A DNA stretch of 64,000 bases, from positions 125,534,025-125,598,024 of the forward strand of contig CM059187.1 of the NCBI GenBank assembly GCA_030323885.1, written 5' to 3'. The stretch is from Branchipolynoe longqiensis. Its lineage: Eukaryota > Annelida > Polychaeta > Phyllodocida > Polynoidae. The position numbers were made by a program, and so were the translations under genes. Of the stretch, positions 44,166 to 54,874 are shown one piece after another (within the stretch, counting starts at the first letter, position 1; every line of letters starts with the position of its first letter). Below the pieces are notes generated by a model that saw only the letters and a list, made by a program, of their open reading frames with translations, had not been told where the DNA came from and ran no database searches.

Positions 44166-44693
44166 ATTCTCGATGTCGGACATCAGGGCACTTTTTGCGC
44201 TCACAGCGCGTGATGGGTAAAACAAATGCCACGTTCATAGAGACAACACTAAAACTAGCCTGTCACAGTAATTTGTGCTTTTTGAAAGAAAAGTTCTCTT
44301 ATTTCTATTAAACAGTTCAGATATTTCTCTACAATTTCATCTTTTTATTTTATATCAGCCAAATTTATTTCGCAAAAATAGTTTTTGAGGCAGCGATCCG
44401 ATACGGCCACCACTGGCACTGACACTCAGAATATCTGAACTTTCAATATTATCTGTTTTTAATCCTTTCAGAGAAAATTGCTCTTAGGTTAAACTAAATA
44501 CTTCAGATCTTCCTCTTCAATCGCACATTAAGATATTTCTAATCGACTGAATGAAAGCTTTAAAATGTATTTTGCAAAAACAAATGCTCCGCACAGACAG
44601 CATTGGTGCCATTGCTGCAGCACAAATTACTGCGTTGTTTTACCACTCATGAGTTGTTTGGGAGGGCTGTGACGTCACGCCGACATCGAGAAT
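44166..44693. mobile_element. MITE, 'attctcgatgtcgg' TIR family, copy A
   Basis: Starts 'attctcgatgtcggacatca' and ends '...cgccgacatcgagaat'. Its internal blocks 'cactttttgcg', 'cacagtaatttgtgcttttt' and 'cttcagatcttcctcttcaa' are found inverted in copy B. No protein is encoded. Confidence 0.65.
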
Positions 44694-45364
44694 GTGCCAA
44701 ACCGCCGCAGATATTTTCTTACCACAGAAGTGATCCAGCAAATCCCACCCGGTTTGTGGAAGGGTGTAGAAATATGATTCTGTGTTCGGTTTCCATTGGG
44801 CAATCTTGGCATATTACTAGTCTATTATGCAGTGGGGGAATCCCTTTACAGCCCGGTTTTCAAATATTTCAATTTGGTCAACTTTTGCTATTCCAATAAC
44901 AACTTCCAAAGTTGCACTCAATTTCAACCTACAAATTCACACTTTTATAGGAATCGGAGGCATTTAAAAAGTAAATGGTGATGAAAAATCATTAATCTTA
45001 TATACTGTTGAGGAAATTGTGACTATTACAATCAAGACTGGCACGTTCAGCAATGTGACAGATATGCACTTTTCACCTCTGGCCCGCCCGACTTAGCATT
45101 CACGCCTCGGCGGCACTCATCTCTGGCCGTCACCAATTTCGGTCAGAGAAATCTATTGCTTTTACCTTAATTTAATGGAAGAAAACTAGAATCGATTTCA
45201 GAGAGGAAAACACACAGCTTCCTTAATCCATCAATTCTCATAATCTCCGTGTCATTTTAAAGGATTTTTCAAGCTCTTTCCAGTAATTAGTAACGATACA
45301 TAAAAAATTGAAATAAATCAATTATGATAGTTGGGTAGCTAGAATAAACCAGAACTCGGAACAG

Positions 45365-45475
45365 TTTAAATTATCTCAAGATTATCAATAGAACCAAAGT
45401 TAGGACGATTCTAAGCCTACCAACTGGGACTTCAATTTTATAAATAGGGTTTGTATGGATTTAGGTGATGAGTGT
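45365..45475. repeat. Fragment related to the 7100-7200 region
   Basis: 'tatcaatagaaccaaagtta', 'cgattctaag' and 'aaatagggtttg' parallel 7130-7200, upstream of and into the 'atagagggag' MITE. This looks like a degraded repeat copy. Confidence 0.4.
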
Positions 45476-45764
45476 CACGAGGTGTGAAAGCCCACGTCGC
45501 GCAAGGCAGAGAGGCACTACTTTTGGAAGTATGCTGGAAATTCACGGGTGAAGTCAGCTGACCACCCCTTCTATATGATTTAATTTAAATGATGTCTTGC
45601 CTTCTTTTTAGCAGATTGAAGACTTTAAGGTTGATCCTTCAGTTGTCAAAACCATCCAAATTTAATTAAAAACAGATCAAAATATAGCTATTTCAAAACC
45701 AGAAGTATCTCAGTGATTGCTTTTTTGTGTGTTTTTGTTTGTTGTTCTTTTACGTCGATTAATT

Positions 45765-46614
45765 GGTTCGATTAAAATGATCTTGATGCGCAATTGAAGA
45801 GGAAGATCTGAAGTATTTAATTTAACCTAAGAGCAATTTTGTGTGAAAGCATTTAAAAGCAGAGATAATAGTGAAAGTTGGGATATTCTGAGTGTCAGTG
45901 CCAGTGGTCACAACTTATTAGCTATAACCAATATTGGCAAGTAACATTCCAAATTCATTCTAATAGTATGACAATCCTAAATATACTTGTGTATATCTGG
46001 ATATGACGGTGTAGTGGAAATGCAGTGCCTCCTCCTAGTTCGTTCTCATGGCATTGGTTGATAGGTAGTTGGGTTCGAATCCACTAGAGGGCACCCCACG
46101 CTGCCTCGTCCCTACCTCCCGGCCCTGCCCAGTCCCACTCACGCTCCGGACCTGGCCCGTGCTACTGCTGCCTACTTATGGTTATTATTTGTTATTTGAT
46201 TCTGAACATTAACGCTTGAATATTAACTCGGTAGGGCATCTCGCCCAGCCAGATACGGTCAATTCAGTTAGGTAACGGTTGTGTTACGAATAAATACCTG
46301 TATCCGCCCTTTGTCGTTGGTTATCTGCTTCCACTACATAGTTATTTATCTTTCATTTGATACCTAGATTGTGTATTTTTTTTCCATTCAGAAAGACACT
46401 ACAGCGATTTTTAATTTGTGTGTAAATCGGCGGGATCGCCGCGGTGGTAGCTGCTCGCGCTAAAAACAAGAGAAATTTGCTTTCAAAGCACCAAAAAGCA
46501 CAAATTACTGTGATAGTTATGGTAGTTTTAATGTTGTATCTATGACAGTGGCATTTGTTTTACCCATCGTTGGTTGTGAACGCAAAAAGTGCCCAGATGT
46601 CCGACATCGAGAAT
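45765..46614. mobile_element. MITE, 'attctcgatgtcgg' family, copy B (inverted, split)
   Basis: Inverted relative of copy A. 'ttgaagaggaagatctgaag' begins the recognisable part and '...atgtccgacatcgagaat' ends it at 46614. About 45917-46470 is foreign sequence, including the LTR-like piece at 46010-46338. Confidence 0.6.
46010..46338 (+). mobile_element. Possible solo LTR
   Basis: 329 bp bounded by TGTAGTGG and CCACTACA, which are perfect inverted octamers in TG...CA form. It contains 'gaataaatacctg' as a poly(A) signal near the right end. No target duplication is evident. A 'gggttcgaatccac' B-box-like motif leaves a tRNA-derived SINE as an alternative. Confidence 0.35.
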
Positions 46615-46994
46615 AGAAACTACAGTGATTTTAAATGATTGCATTACGGTTGCCATGGAAACCTACATTTTGCTGTGATCTAATTTGTTTGGATAGGTTT
46701 TGATAAGCTGGGGTGATTTGCCATACGAAGCGGAACCTTGGTGTGAAGTTTGATCAGGATCTGACCATTAATAAAGAAACTACAAAGAAATGTACCTATA
46801 CTGGAACACAAATGGTCACAACGTATTAGCTATAACCAATAGGACAAAATATTGATTTCTAGGAAAACTAAATTGTAGATAACTTTGGAACCACTAATCA
46901 TATTTACTCGAATTAAAAACCCCTTTAATCTATTCTGTGAGCTGAATACCTATTTGCAGTACTGTGCAACAATTTTAACATTTTCATGTGATGT

Positions 46995-47202
46995 ACCTAT
47001 TGACGCCATGTTGTTGGTGATGTGGTGCTGCCAGGTCACCGACTCCCTGGTAGTGGTTGGTGAGGCCAAGATAAGCAATGCCGTGTGGTCAGCGCCAACC
47101 ACTTTTTTAAAATCAATGTATCAAGTGGGATGCTGGGTGGTTGGCAACCTTTTGGGCATAAGGAGGTTGGCACCAAATGCAGGCTCTCGTGTGACTGGGG
47201 TA
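46995..47202. mobile_element. PIF/Harbinger-like MITE, right-end fragment
   Basis: 'gctgggtggttggcaacctt', 'aggaggttggca' and the terminal 'ctcgtgtgactggggta' followed by TTA match the family at 33803-34142. The left end is missing. Confidence 0.65.
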
Positions 47203-47340
47203 TTAATGAGTTGACTGACTGGAGTCTTAAATAGAGAATTTTCATACCCATGATAGAGTGATTGGTAGACAGGAAGTGTGAACACTTATTTGTCTCTCAT
47301 TTTTGCTTGAGTGCAAGTAATTAGCAACACAAGGAATAAA

Positions 47341-47640
47341 TTAGTAGCATGTGGTGAATAAGTGGTCAAATTTGCCTGTATCATCAGCCCATGCGTTTTC
47401 TAATCGGTTCTTGAATGAATTTATTGAGCCAGCATCTATAACATTTTGTGGGATACTATTCGGACATATATTTATGATCCTGTTTGAGAAACTGTGTTGC
47501 CTTAATTTTGAAACGGCTCTGGGTTTTACCACATTGATTAGAAATCAAGTGGACCGGAACAACAGCTTAAGAGACTATCGGCATACAACATTGCGTATCA
47601 AGAGATGGCTATGTATTGATAATAATTAATAAATATGTTA
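47341..47640 (-). pseudogene. LINE 3' coding end
   Basis: On the minus strand the frame contains 'KPRAVSKLRQHSFSNRIINI', 'NSIPQNVIDAGSINSFKNRL' and 'ENAW'. This is the usual last segment of Jockey/CR1/RTE-type polymerases just before the 3'UTR. It lies in RPS27 intron 1 and is 5'-truncated. Confidence 0.75.
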
Positions 47641-48264
47641 ATATATTTATAAAACTATTGATGTATTATTTATTATTAAGTTAATTATTAACAGTCACTG
47701 ATGCAATATGATTCGATAATGCAAACGCCCGCGTTGGACTACTGGATAAAATCATCAATAATATCAGCAAATATCCGTTCAGCTTCGATCTGCATGGATA
47801 TATCATGTATTCATATTGCACAACACAATCATGATACTGTCAATAGTTGACACTGGCGGGCCATGTGACATTAAATTCACATATTATCGCTCAGCAGGCA
47901 AGAGATTTTAAACCTTTAGGTTTCCCATCCGCTGGCTCCTTCTGCGCATGTAGTCATTTAATTGCCCCGAAAACATAATGAACACGCCATACCATACAAT
48001 CAAACGTAGTGAGTGGTAAAACTGGTATATAAATTTGAACTATCGTTCATGTTTACTTCCTGTCACAACCATGCCGGAAACTGCGACATTGCACAGGTCC
48101 CGTTCGGAGTATATCCCATGTGCGTCGTTGTGAAACATTTCGCAATCATAAAGCACAATTCAAATGACTTGTAGAAACCCACAGACATAATTCTTGATAT
48201 TGACCAATTAAGGAAGCCATCAGTTCATTCAGCGATTTAGAAAAATCAGGTAAATATTCGGATA
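47641..48264. other. RPS27 intron 1, promoter-proximal part
   Basis: AT-rich at first, rising in GC toward exon 1. No repeat was recognised. Confidence 0.35.
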
Positions 48265-48269
48265 CTCAC

Positions 48270-48275
48270 TGGCAT
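48270..48275 (-). CDS. RPS27: Ribosomal protein eS27, coding exon 1 (Met-Pro)
   Basis: Only ATG-CCA is coding, followed directly by donor GTGAGT. Met-Pro then Leu-Ala-Lys is the canonical eS27 start. Having a start codon in a tiny first coding exon is typical of ribosomal protein genes. The intron to exon 2 is 4.8 kb. Confidence 0.9.
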
Positions 48276-48345
48276 GTCGTATCTCGTGAATGCGACCAGG
48301 GAAAGAGGACGGTATGGGGTTTACACGTGGCTATTCACGGCCACT
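48276..48345 (-). promoter_or_regulatory. RPS27: RPS27 5'UTR and 5'TOP-like start
   Basis: Upstream of the ATG on the minus strand is the pyrimidine tract CCTCTTTCCC (48308-48299) preceded by 'accgt'. A C followed by a run of pyrimidines is the 5'TOP signature through which mTOR/LARP1 regulates translation of ribosomal protein mRNAs. The predicted cap site is near 48308, which would give a leader of about 33 nt. Confidence 0.6.
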
Positions 48346-48579
48346 GTACTTCCGCCTGGTGGCAAATGTAGCAACTAATTTGTTTTTATCATCAGTGGTT
48401 GTGTCGTCGTTATTTGAAAATATAATCCGTGGGTGAGTAAGCAATCGTCATTAGTTGTGTGACAAAACTAAATATAGGGCCTACTATTTGCATAATTTGG
48501 TTGTTGATTTTTTTCACCATCTATATTTCTAATGATGCCTTAATTTATGTTCATGGAAGGATGTACATACAGAATTGGA

Positions 48580-49412
48580 CTAGACGGGATGGCCGAATGA
48601 GTTATACCCCAGTCACACGAGAGCCAGCGTCCTCCTCCGACCTCCTTACGCCCAAAAGGACGCCAACCTCCCAGCGTCCCATTTGATACATTGATTCAAA
48701 TACGTGGTAGGCGCCAGATCGCCGGCAACTCGCCAACCCAGGGCGGCGCCAGGACGGCGCGATGTGGGGAAAGGGCAGCGCCCTGGCGCCGACCACATGG
48801 TGACTGCAGCATCGCATGTGTTGACGCCACCAGGTCGGCGGCAGATCGGCCGCAGATCGGCAACCCAGGGCGGCGCCAGGGCGCCAACCATTTTGAATGG
48901 CGCCGCCGGAACAGGACATAAGGAGGTTGCACGTGCAGCAGCAGCAACCTCCTTGCATCCAAAATTCCGAAATGGACGCCGGGAGGTTGGCGTCCTCGCG
49001 GAGACAGCACTCAATCAGGGCCTAAGGAGGGCGCAAGGAGGACGTTTTGACGTCGCGAATCGATCGTTAGCGAACGCAGGGCTCATGTGACTGGGGTATT
49101 AGAGAATCGTCTCCCGTGTTGGTCGACCATGGAATAGTAGGTTCGAACCCTGGTCGATTCAAACCAATGACTTTAAAATTGATACCTGTTGCTTCCTAGC
49201 CAGGCGCTCGGCATTATTAGGATAGGGCAAGGACTGGTTGGCTCAGTGTCAGGATAATGTGACTGAGTGGGATATCAGGTCATGGTGCTTGTGGCCTGGT
49301 CTCCCAGTGGAGCAGCATTATAAAGTCGTCATGAGTGCACACTGTCACAAGTTGGTACCTGTCCTGATACCTTAGATGTTGCTAGGACATAAAACAGCAA
49401 CAAACAAACAAA
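48580..49412 (+). repeat. tRNA-derived SINE split by a MITE
   Basis: The head 'gactagacgggatggccgaa' is at 48580. The remainder ('gaatcgtctcccgtgttggt', 'gttcgaaccctggtcgattc', 'atatcaggtcatggtgcttg', 'gatgttgctaggacataaaa') resumes at 49101. The MITE 48605-49098 separates them. Apart from that the SINE is complete. Confidence 0.85.
48605..49098. mobile_element. PIF/Harbinger-like MITE nested in SINE, TTA duplication
   Basis: Ends 'taccccagtcacacgagagc' and 'gctcatgtgactggggta' with TTA on both sides (48602-48604 and 49099-49101). The interior is GC-rich with 'cgcaaggaggacg' and inverted 'aacctccttgc'. The several long ORFs in both strands are artefacts of this composition. Confidence 0.88.
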
Positions 49413-49419
49413 TCTTACC

Positions 49420-49579
49420 TGTGAAAGTACGACGTCTGAACACTGACTTCTGGATACTGAATGCTTTATTCACCGTCCAGGGTCCTGAACTGCCGGCACC
49501 CTTTGTCCATGACATCATCTCATTTACATATATTCTTTGTTCTCCACACGTACCTGGATGTCTTTATGCATATATTACA
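49420..49579 (-). repeat. Probable 3' LTR of the Gypsy element
   Basis: On the minus strand a purine tract 'gaggggggga' immediately precedes TGTAATATATGC. The segment ends '...actttcaca' (TG...CA) and contains AATAAA. Its position just past the integrase end supports the call. No matching 5' LTR was found because the other end of the element is truncated. Confidence 0.5.
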
Positions 49580-49630
49580 TCCCCCCCTCAAAATATTTCT
49601 GAGACATGCAATGTCTCAAAATCGTCATCG

Positions 49631-50100
49631 TCACACCGCCGGTCTAATCGGCTGACCTGACCTAGTTAGATTAGCCCTGTTGTTTACATTCGAATGCGCC
49701 GTTGGCACTCTTTGTGCGTGCCCGACTAGCTCGAGCTGTCTCCCTTCTGGCACCCTTATAATCTGAACCCTGTTCCTGTACAACATATTACCTGACTCGT
49801 TCAAAATTTGATATTCTCTTCCCGACACCCCTGTACGCCCTAAAATTACCCCTTTCTTCCACTCGCTTGCTTGGTTCTTATATTTGACGCTATCGCCTTT
49901 TCTCATTGGTTTGTGCGCCTTGCCGCATTTTTTGTCATGAAAACTTTTCTGACTTTGCTGTCGTTTCGCTGTTTGTGTTTTCCTTGGGTTTTGCATTTCA
50001 GGTATTAAATTCTCTTCCGCCATCGGCAACCTCCCCCTCAGCCTTCTGCTCATGAGCAGCTGAGCTGGAGATGCATTGAAGATGGGCAATGGAGTGTTCC
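49631..50100 (-). pseudogene. Gypsy integrase C-terminal part
   Basis: After the insertion point the frame continues with 'RNTPLPIFNASPAQLLMSRR', then 'KKCGKAHKPMRKGDSVKYKN' and 'EWKKGVILGRTGVSGREYQI'. This is the SH3-like C-terminal domain typical of K02A2.6-type Gypsy integrases. The first three codons of the apparent ORF come from the inserted element. Confidence 0.85.
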
Positions 50101-50101
50101 T

Positions 50102-51172
50102 ACCAGACACAGATATATATTTTTATGGGCTAATAAATTTATTAATCAAGCTTAATAAATTTTTACACAGCCTGATAATTCTATCACTACTGAACACTAC
50201 CATTTAAGCTCCTCTCAATAGTACAATTGAGCCTATTAGCTTTTAACTACACTATACTCACAGGCAGTACAACCTGGAGAGACTTTACGGTTATTTTTAT
50301 CTTTTACTTATGTGCAGGTCCATTTAGGCAGAGAGGGTGTATATAAACAGATGAGAGGGACAACTCCCATACTAGAGCATGTAACAGCTGCCGACTGTGG
50401 CGCTCCAAGTGGTGGTTGTTGAACAGCTTAAGCATATGGGCAAACCTCAAGGCATTTTCAATGGCAGTGAGCAATCTTCATACAGAAAACGTTAAATATC
50501 TCTAAAACTACAACACCTAGAAACAAACTGATTGGAATACACATAGAAAACATGTTTACCAACAAGATTATATTAAATTGATATGGTTAGGGTTCTGGAT
50601 TTCTATTAATTTGGAATAAAACTGATGTTTTTCACTACGCGTACGGCAAACTCAAGGCATTGTCAATGGCCTTGAGCAGTCTTCGTACAGAAAAAGTGAA
50701 ATATCTCTAAAACTACACTACATAGAAACAAACTGTTTGGAACACATATAGAAAACATGTTTACCAAAAGGATTATATTAAATTGATAAGGTTAGGCTTC
50801 TGGATTTCTATTAATTTTGAATAAAAACAAATGTTTTGCACTGAGCGTACCGGCAAACTCAAGGCTTGTTCAACACTAACCGCCAGGAACGCCACTGTAG
50901 CCTGTGTTACCGTTTTTCGCGGGAGTTATCCCTCTCATCTGTTTATATACACGCTCTCTGATTTAGGTTAGTTTATGTCACACTATTCATAAAATGTTAA
51001 ACCTTGATTGCAGGGTCCTTGAAATTGAAGTCATGAGGCATCATCTAGAAGGGGGATTCCGGTCACACAGGCAACTCACATCCGGCACACACACACACAT
51101 ATGCACATTTAGTACACACATCATCATTCAACATACAGAAAGGAGATTTTAGGGACCATCAGATCTCAGCCC
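50102..51172 (-). repeat. Split repeat B2, interrupted
   Basis: 50102-50328 and 50961-51172 together match B1 (51412-51842) from 'accagacacagatatatatt' to 'ccatcagatctcagcc'. The gap is the hAT-like MITE. Confidence 0.88.
50329..50960. mobile_element. hAT-like MITE inserted in B2
   Basis: Inverted ends 'cagagagggtgtatataaac' and, inverted from the right, 'cagagagcgtgtatataaac' continue through 'agatgaga'. ATTTAGG flanks both sides (50322-50328 and 50961-50967). The uninterrupted B1 copy shows the empty site. Inside are two tandem modules of about 190 bp that start 'caaactcaaggcattgtcaa'. Confidence 0.88.
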
Positions 51173-51210
51173 TATGAACCCTATTTTGAAAACAAGGGCG
51201 GGTGGGATGG

Positions 51211-51407
51211 TGAAATTTTGTCGTGTTAGTGACAGTGATCCGTCCTTGTCAAACTTCAGTTATGTACTGATTTCAACTCTCGGCCTAATACCGGAAGTTA
51301 ACTTCGGACGTAGCAACGGATGCAATGAACGGTATCTAAGGTAATCATCATATCAAGCCCGTAGTCAGGGTTTTGAATTACGCATGTTACCGGCAACATG
51401 TACAATT
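51211..51407 (-). repeat. Split repeat A2
   Basis: From 'tgaaattttgtcgtgttagt' to 'caacatgtacaatt', a near-exact direct repeat of A1. Confidence 0.92.
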
Positions 51408-51411
51408 CAAA

Positions 51412-51842
51412 ACCAGACACAGATATATATTTTTATGGGCTAATAAATTTATTAATCAAGCTTAATAAATTTTTACACAGCCTGATAATTCTATCACTAC
51501 TGAACACTACCATTTAAGCTCCTCTCAATAGTACAATTGAGCCTATTAGCTTTTAACTACCCTATACTCACAGGCAGTACAACCTGGAGAGACTTTACGG
51601 TTATTTTTATCTTTTACTTATGTGCAGGTCCATTTAGGTTAGTTTATGCCACACTATTCATAAAATGTTAAATCTTGATTGCAGGGTCCTTGAAATTAAA
51701 GTCATGAGGCATCATCTAGAAGGGGGATTCCGGTCACACAGGCAACTCACATCCGGCACACACACACACATATGCACATTTAGTACACACATCATCATTC
51801 AACATACAGAAAGGAGATTTTAGGGACCATCAGATCTCAGCC
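51412..51842 (-). repeat. Split repeat B1
   Basis: Uninterrupted partner of B2. It directly follows the recombinase ORF on the minus strand. Confidence 0.92.
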
Positions 51843-51869
51843 AAATTGGGACAGGAGAGCGGATGGTTC

Positions 51870-52880
51870 TTATCTGAATATTTTCTTGTTTACGTAGCTA
51901 AAGACACTCTCTGATTTCCATTGTCCCAGGGATCGTATGGTTTCCAATGACATACCCACTCTTGCATACTCTTGGGCTCCCCCTCGACGAAGGCTATGGC
52001 CCGTGACCAGTGGCCACCAGGGGAGTCCAGCAGATCTCAGTGCGGTGCGCATACATTCAGTGAATAATCGGGCAGTCAAAGGAGCCCCGTTCGACATCAC
52101 GAATGCTGGGGCGTTCTCAAATACCTGGAAAAGGTGACTGTACTTAGTCCACGCCAGAAGTGGGCAGAGCTCGAGATTGTGTACCCGGGGTAGCTCAATT
52201 TTGTAGACGTCCTCTGATCTACGTGTCGTTTTCGTGCTTCTGACTGTTACTGTCAGGTGTGTCTTGTGTGCCCTGATGTCACCACCGAGCAGCATGTGAC
52301 CGCCATCCCCCAGTACCTCGGAGTAAAACAAATTTGATTGTCTTAACAAACATAAGAAACCTATTAATAAAGCAGCAATCAACACCAAACCATCTTCACC
52401 AATTTTTCTAAATTTTAATACCAGTATCTTAATGTGTTTAATCTTCAGCGGAAATGCTCTAATTACAGTATTATGTTTTAATTTGTACATGCCGGATTTA
52501 ATTACTGAAAGTGCGTATCAATCGAATGCCTCAGTGTTCCCCCGTAGCAGCCTCACCCATGTTCTGGCACCACTCATATAGTTCCTGATAGCCCCTTCTG
52601 TTTTCAATTTATCATTTAAGTATAAAGCGTACCACATTACCGTTTTAAGGTGGGGTTTCTTAGGGTTATCTCCCAGCCTCTTACAGAACTGCAAATACTC
52701 CCTAAATTGTACCCGTTTATTTTGCCACGTCCCTCCCGACAGTCCCGCCGTAAAATACACGCTAAGCCTATTCACTACTGCGCGATTTGTGTCTGCAAGT
52801 TGATGAGGCCAATAAAACAAGTTATCAACTAGCAGAAATTTACAAGTACAAGTCAAGTATATTACAGTCATGAGAAACAT
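51870..52880 (-). pseudogene. Ngaro-like tyrosine recombinase, one stop
   Basis: A single frame runs from 52880 to 51870 with one TGA at 52520-52518. The N-terminal part has 'TWQNKRVQFREYLQFCKRLG' and 'AIRNYMSGARTWVRLL'. The catalytic half has arginine in 'LLRQSNL', H-x-x-R in 'GHSLRRGGAQEYARVG', the W position in 'LGQWKSESV' and tyrosine in 'FSYVNKK'. The catalytic set is intact, so only the nonsense codon separates it from an open frame. Counterpart of 23173-24117. Confidence 0.88.
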
Positions 52881-53931
52881 GTATTTCTGTCAAAAGCATT
52901 TTACGGCACAAGCGGCCAGCGAGCAATTTTGCATTATTATCAAAGAACAACCTACTTAGGGCATCAGCTAGTATCAGGTCTTTACCCGGCTTGTGAATAA
53001 CCTCTATCACGCAGCTATTAATCGCAGCAAAGCGCCAAATCTCCCTGGCGCAGGCGCACAAGACCGGGTCTTTCCCAGTACCAGAGGAAAGCACCTGTTG
53101 GGAAGCTGAATTATCAGTGTTAATAACAATCTGATAATTTTGAGGATCATGGGGGGAGAGATTCTTCAATGCCACGACCAGGTTTATAGCCTCAAGCTGC
53201 GCGATGTGGAAGCCGCTTTCCAGAAATGTATGACTATATAAAACGGAGTAACAATTTTTTCTACTGAATGCCCCTCCACCCAGCAATGATGAGTCACACT
53301 CAATGATCCACTTTTCTTTCGGGAAACGCGTCAGCAGTACCAGCCTATTAGACCCTTCCGCAAAGCGCAAAAACCATGCTACATCCTTCACTAAACCCTG
53401 ACTAACACTTATCTTACCTGTCAATGGGCAGGACCGAAGAAACTCCAATATTCTATTCATAGATGTCCGAGAAGCAATAATACACTTAGAAATGAATTGT
53501 AACCTCCCTACCAACCTCTGGACATTTTTCCTAGTAACTTGTTTACCAATTTTCCATTTCTGACACTCCAGTAAGATATCCAAAAGTTTCTCATCAGGGA
53601 TCCTAACTACCATATTTATTGACTCAATTTCATAACCTAACCAGACCAACCTCTGTGTAGGGGGACTACACTTTTTAACGGAGAGCTGCAAGCCTAATAG
53701 ATCCGTAAGCACCAATATATAATCGTAAGCTTTCTGTGCCTTAGCTAAGCTATCCTCAACCCCAACAAAATCATCTAGAAAACATAGAGCGAAAAACCCC
53801 ATTTTCCTCATTAGATAAACGACAGCCAACGTTGTACGGGCACAAGCCATGCTAGACGACCTGCAACCAAACGGGGGGGCTGTATCAAAGTAAAAATTTT
53901 TTATCCACCCGGATTCCGAATAAAGGCACAC
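52840..53931 (-). CDS. Ngaro-like RT (C-terminal part) and RNase H
   Basis: The frame starts after a break near 53895. It contains 'FGCRSSSMACARTTLAVVYL', the catalytic 'LCFLDDFVGVED', thumb sequence and RNase H with 'WIIECDSSLLGGGAFS', 'QLEAINLVVALK', 'QIVINTDNSASQ' and 'HKPGKDLILADALSRLFF'. It ends just before the recombinase in another frame. The domains match the family in full. Confidence 0.88.
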   Translation of the reverse strand: MCLYSESGWIKNFYFDTAPPFGCRSSSMACARTTLAVVYLMRKMGFFALCFLDDFVGVEDSLAKAQKAYDYILVLTDLLGLQLSVKKCSPPTQRLVWLGYEIESINMVVRIPDEKLLDILLECQKWKIGKQVTRKNVQRLVGRLQFISKCIIASRTSMNRILEFLRSCPLTGKISVSQGLVKDVAWFLRFAEGSNRLVLLTRFPKEKWIIECDSSLLGGGAFSRKNCYSVLYSHTFLESGFHIAQLEAINLVVALKNLSPHDPQNYQIVINTDNSASQQVLSSGTGKDPVLCACAREIWRFAAINSCVIEVIHKPGKDLILADALSRLFFDNNAKLLAGRLCRKMLLTEIHVSHDCNILDLYL

Positions 53932-54874
53932 TCAAGGGGCAGGTGCGTAACTGCCTGTACGCCCTTGCTAGATCTATTGACCACATAAAACACCCGGGGC
54001 CCAATTTAGTAACCTGCTTAGCTAATGTCATTATTGTGGGCAAATTATACTTAAAAACCTTCCCCTGGTAAAAACCCTTAACAATCCCATCATTTACACT
54101 AGTTCCCCTTGGGTAACTGAGGTCTACAATTATCCTACGTTCAGTTGTATTCTTTTTTGGTCGGGTCATAATGGGACTGATCTGAGCCCAGGGAGAGAAA
54201 GGCAAGACATCAAAAGGGCCCAGCAAGGCATCGTGAGATAATTCAGTAGCGACATACTTATTAATCCAAAACAAATCTTCCTCATTACATGTATGATTAC
54301 ACTCAGCCACGGTAGGCCTGAAAGCACCAGTAAAATTCGCCGGCCAACCAAACTCCAGAAAATCCACTAAATCAGTATCATCGTAGTCAGCTAACAACCC
54401 CCGCCATTTACTAATGTTTAAACCCGAAGGGACCGGTACCCGGGCCATAAGATAATTTGGAAGACCAGTTGTTCTGACTTTCGCATAAATCATAGCATAA
54501 TTCATAAAAAGGTGACACTCGCCATTTAACTCAGGGCAGTTACTCAATATATCGGGTCGACATTGGAAAGGGGATAGTTCGCAAAAAGGAACGGACACTG
54601 AATCGGTGCTTTCAGACCCGGCGCTGCTAGCCAACCGGGCACAATTAACAATGTCATCAACAGGTAAGCACTTGGTATCAACACTTAAAGGAATGACTTT
54701 ATCAACAGTAGTCAACGGAACCAACTTATCAAATTTATCAACAAAAACTGGACTGGGCACCACCTTACTGTGTGGATTACCCACGCCTAAGGCTAGTAAA
54801 GCTGTGGGAGGCACTGGCGCCCCCCCTGGCAGTGAAACGACAGCCACCGCCGGTGGTAGTGGAACCACAATCAA
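53885..54874 (-). CDS. Ngaro-like polymerase N-terminal part and RT fingers
   Basis: The frame carries a low-complexity linker, then 'LPNYLMARVPVPSGLNISKW', 'DLVDFLEFGWPANFTGAF', 'SPIMTRPKKNTTERRIIVDL' and 'DLARAYRQLRTCPLSVPLFG'. It shifts frame near 53895 into the catalytic part, so the polymerase would be truncated. Confidence 0.85.
   Translation of the reverse strand: MIVVPLPPAVAVVSLPGGAPVPPTALLALGVGNPHSKVVPSPVFVDKFDKLVPLTTVDKVIPLSVDTKCLPVDDIVNCARLASSAGSESTDSVSVPFCELSPFQCRPDILSNCPELNGECHLFMNYAMIYAKVRTTGLPNYLMARVPVPSGLNISKWRGLLADYDDTDLVDFLEFGWPANFTGAFRPTVAECNHTCNEEDLFWINKYVATELSHDALLGPFDVLPFSPWAQISPIMTRPKKNTTERRIIVDLSYPRGTSVNDGIVKGFYQGKVFKYNLPTIMTLAKQVTKLGPGCFMWSIDLARAYRQLRTCPLSVPLFGIRVDKKFLL

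Noticed and set aside
48602..49090. Several 76-128 codon ORFs in both strands
   Set aside because: All lie inside the GC-rich PIF/Harbinger-like MITE with TTA duplications. No conserved protein.
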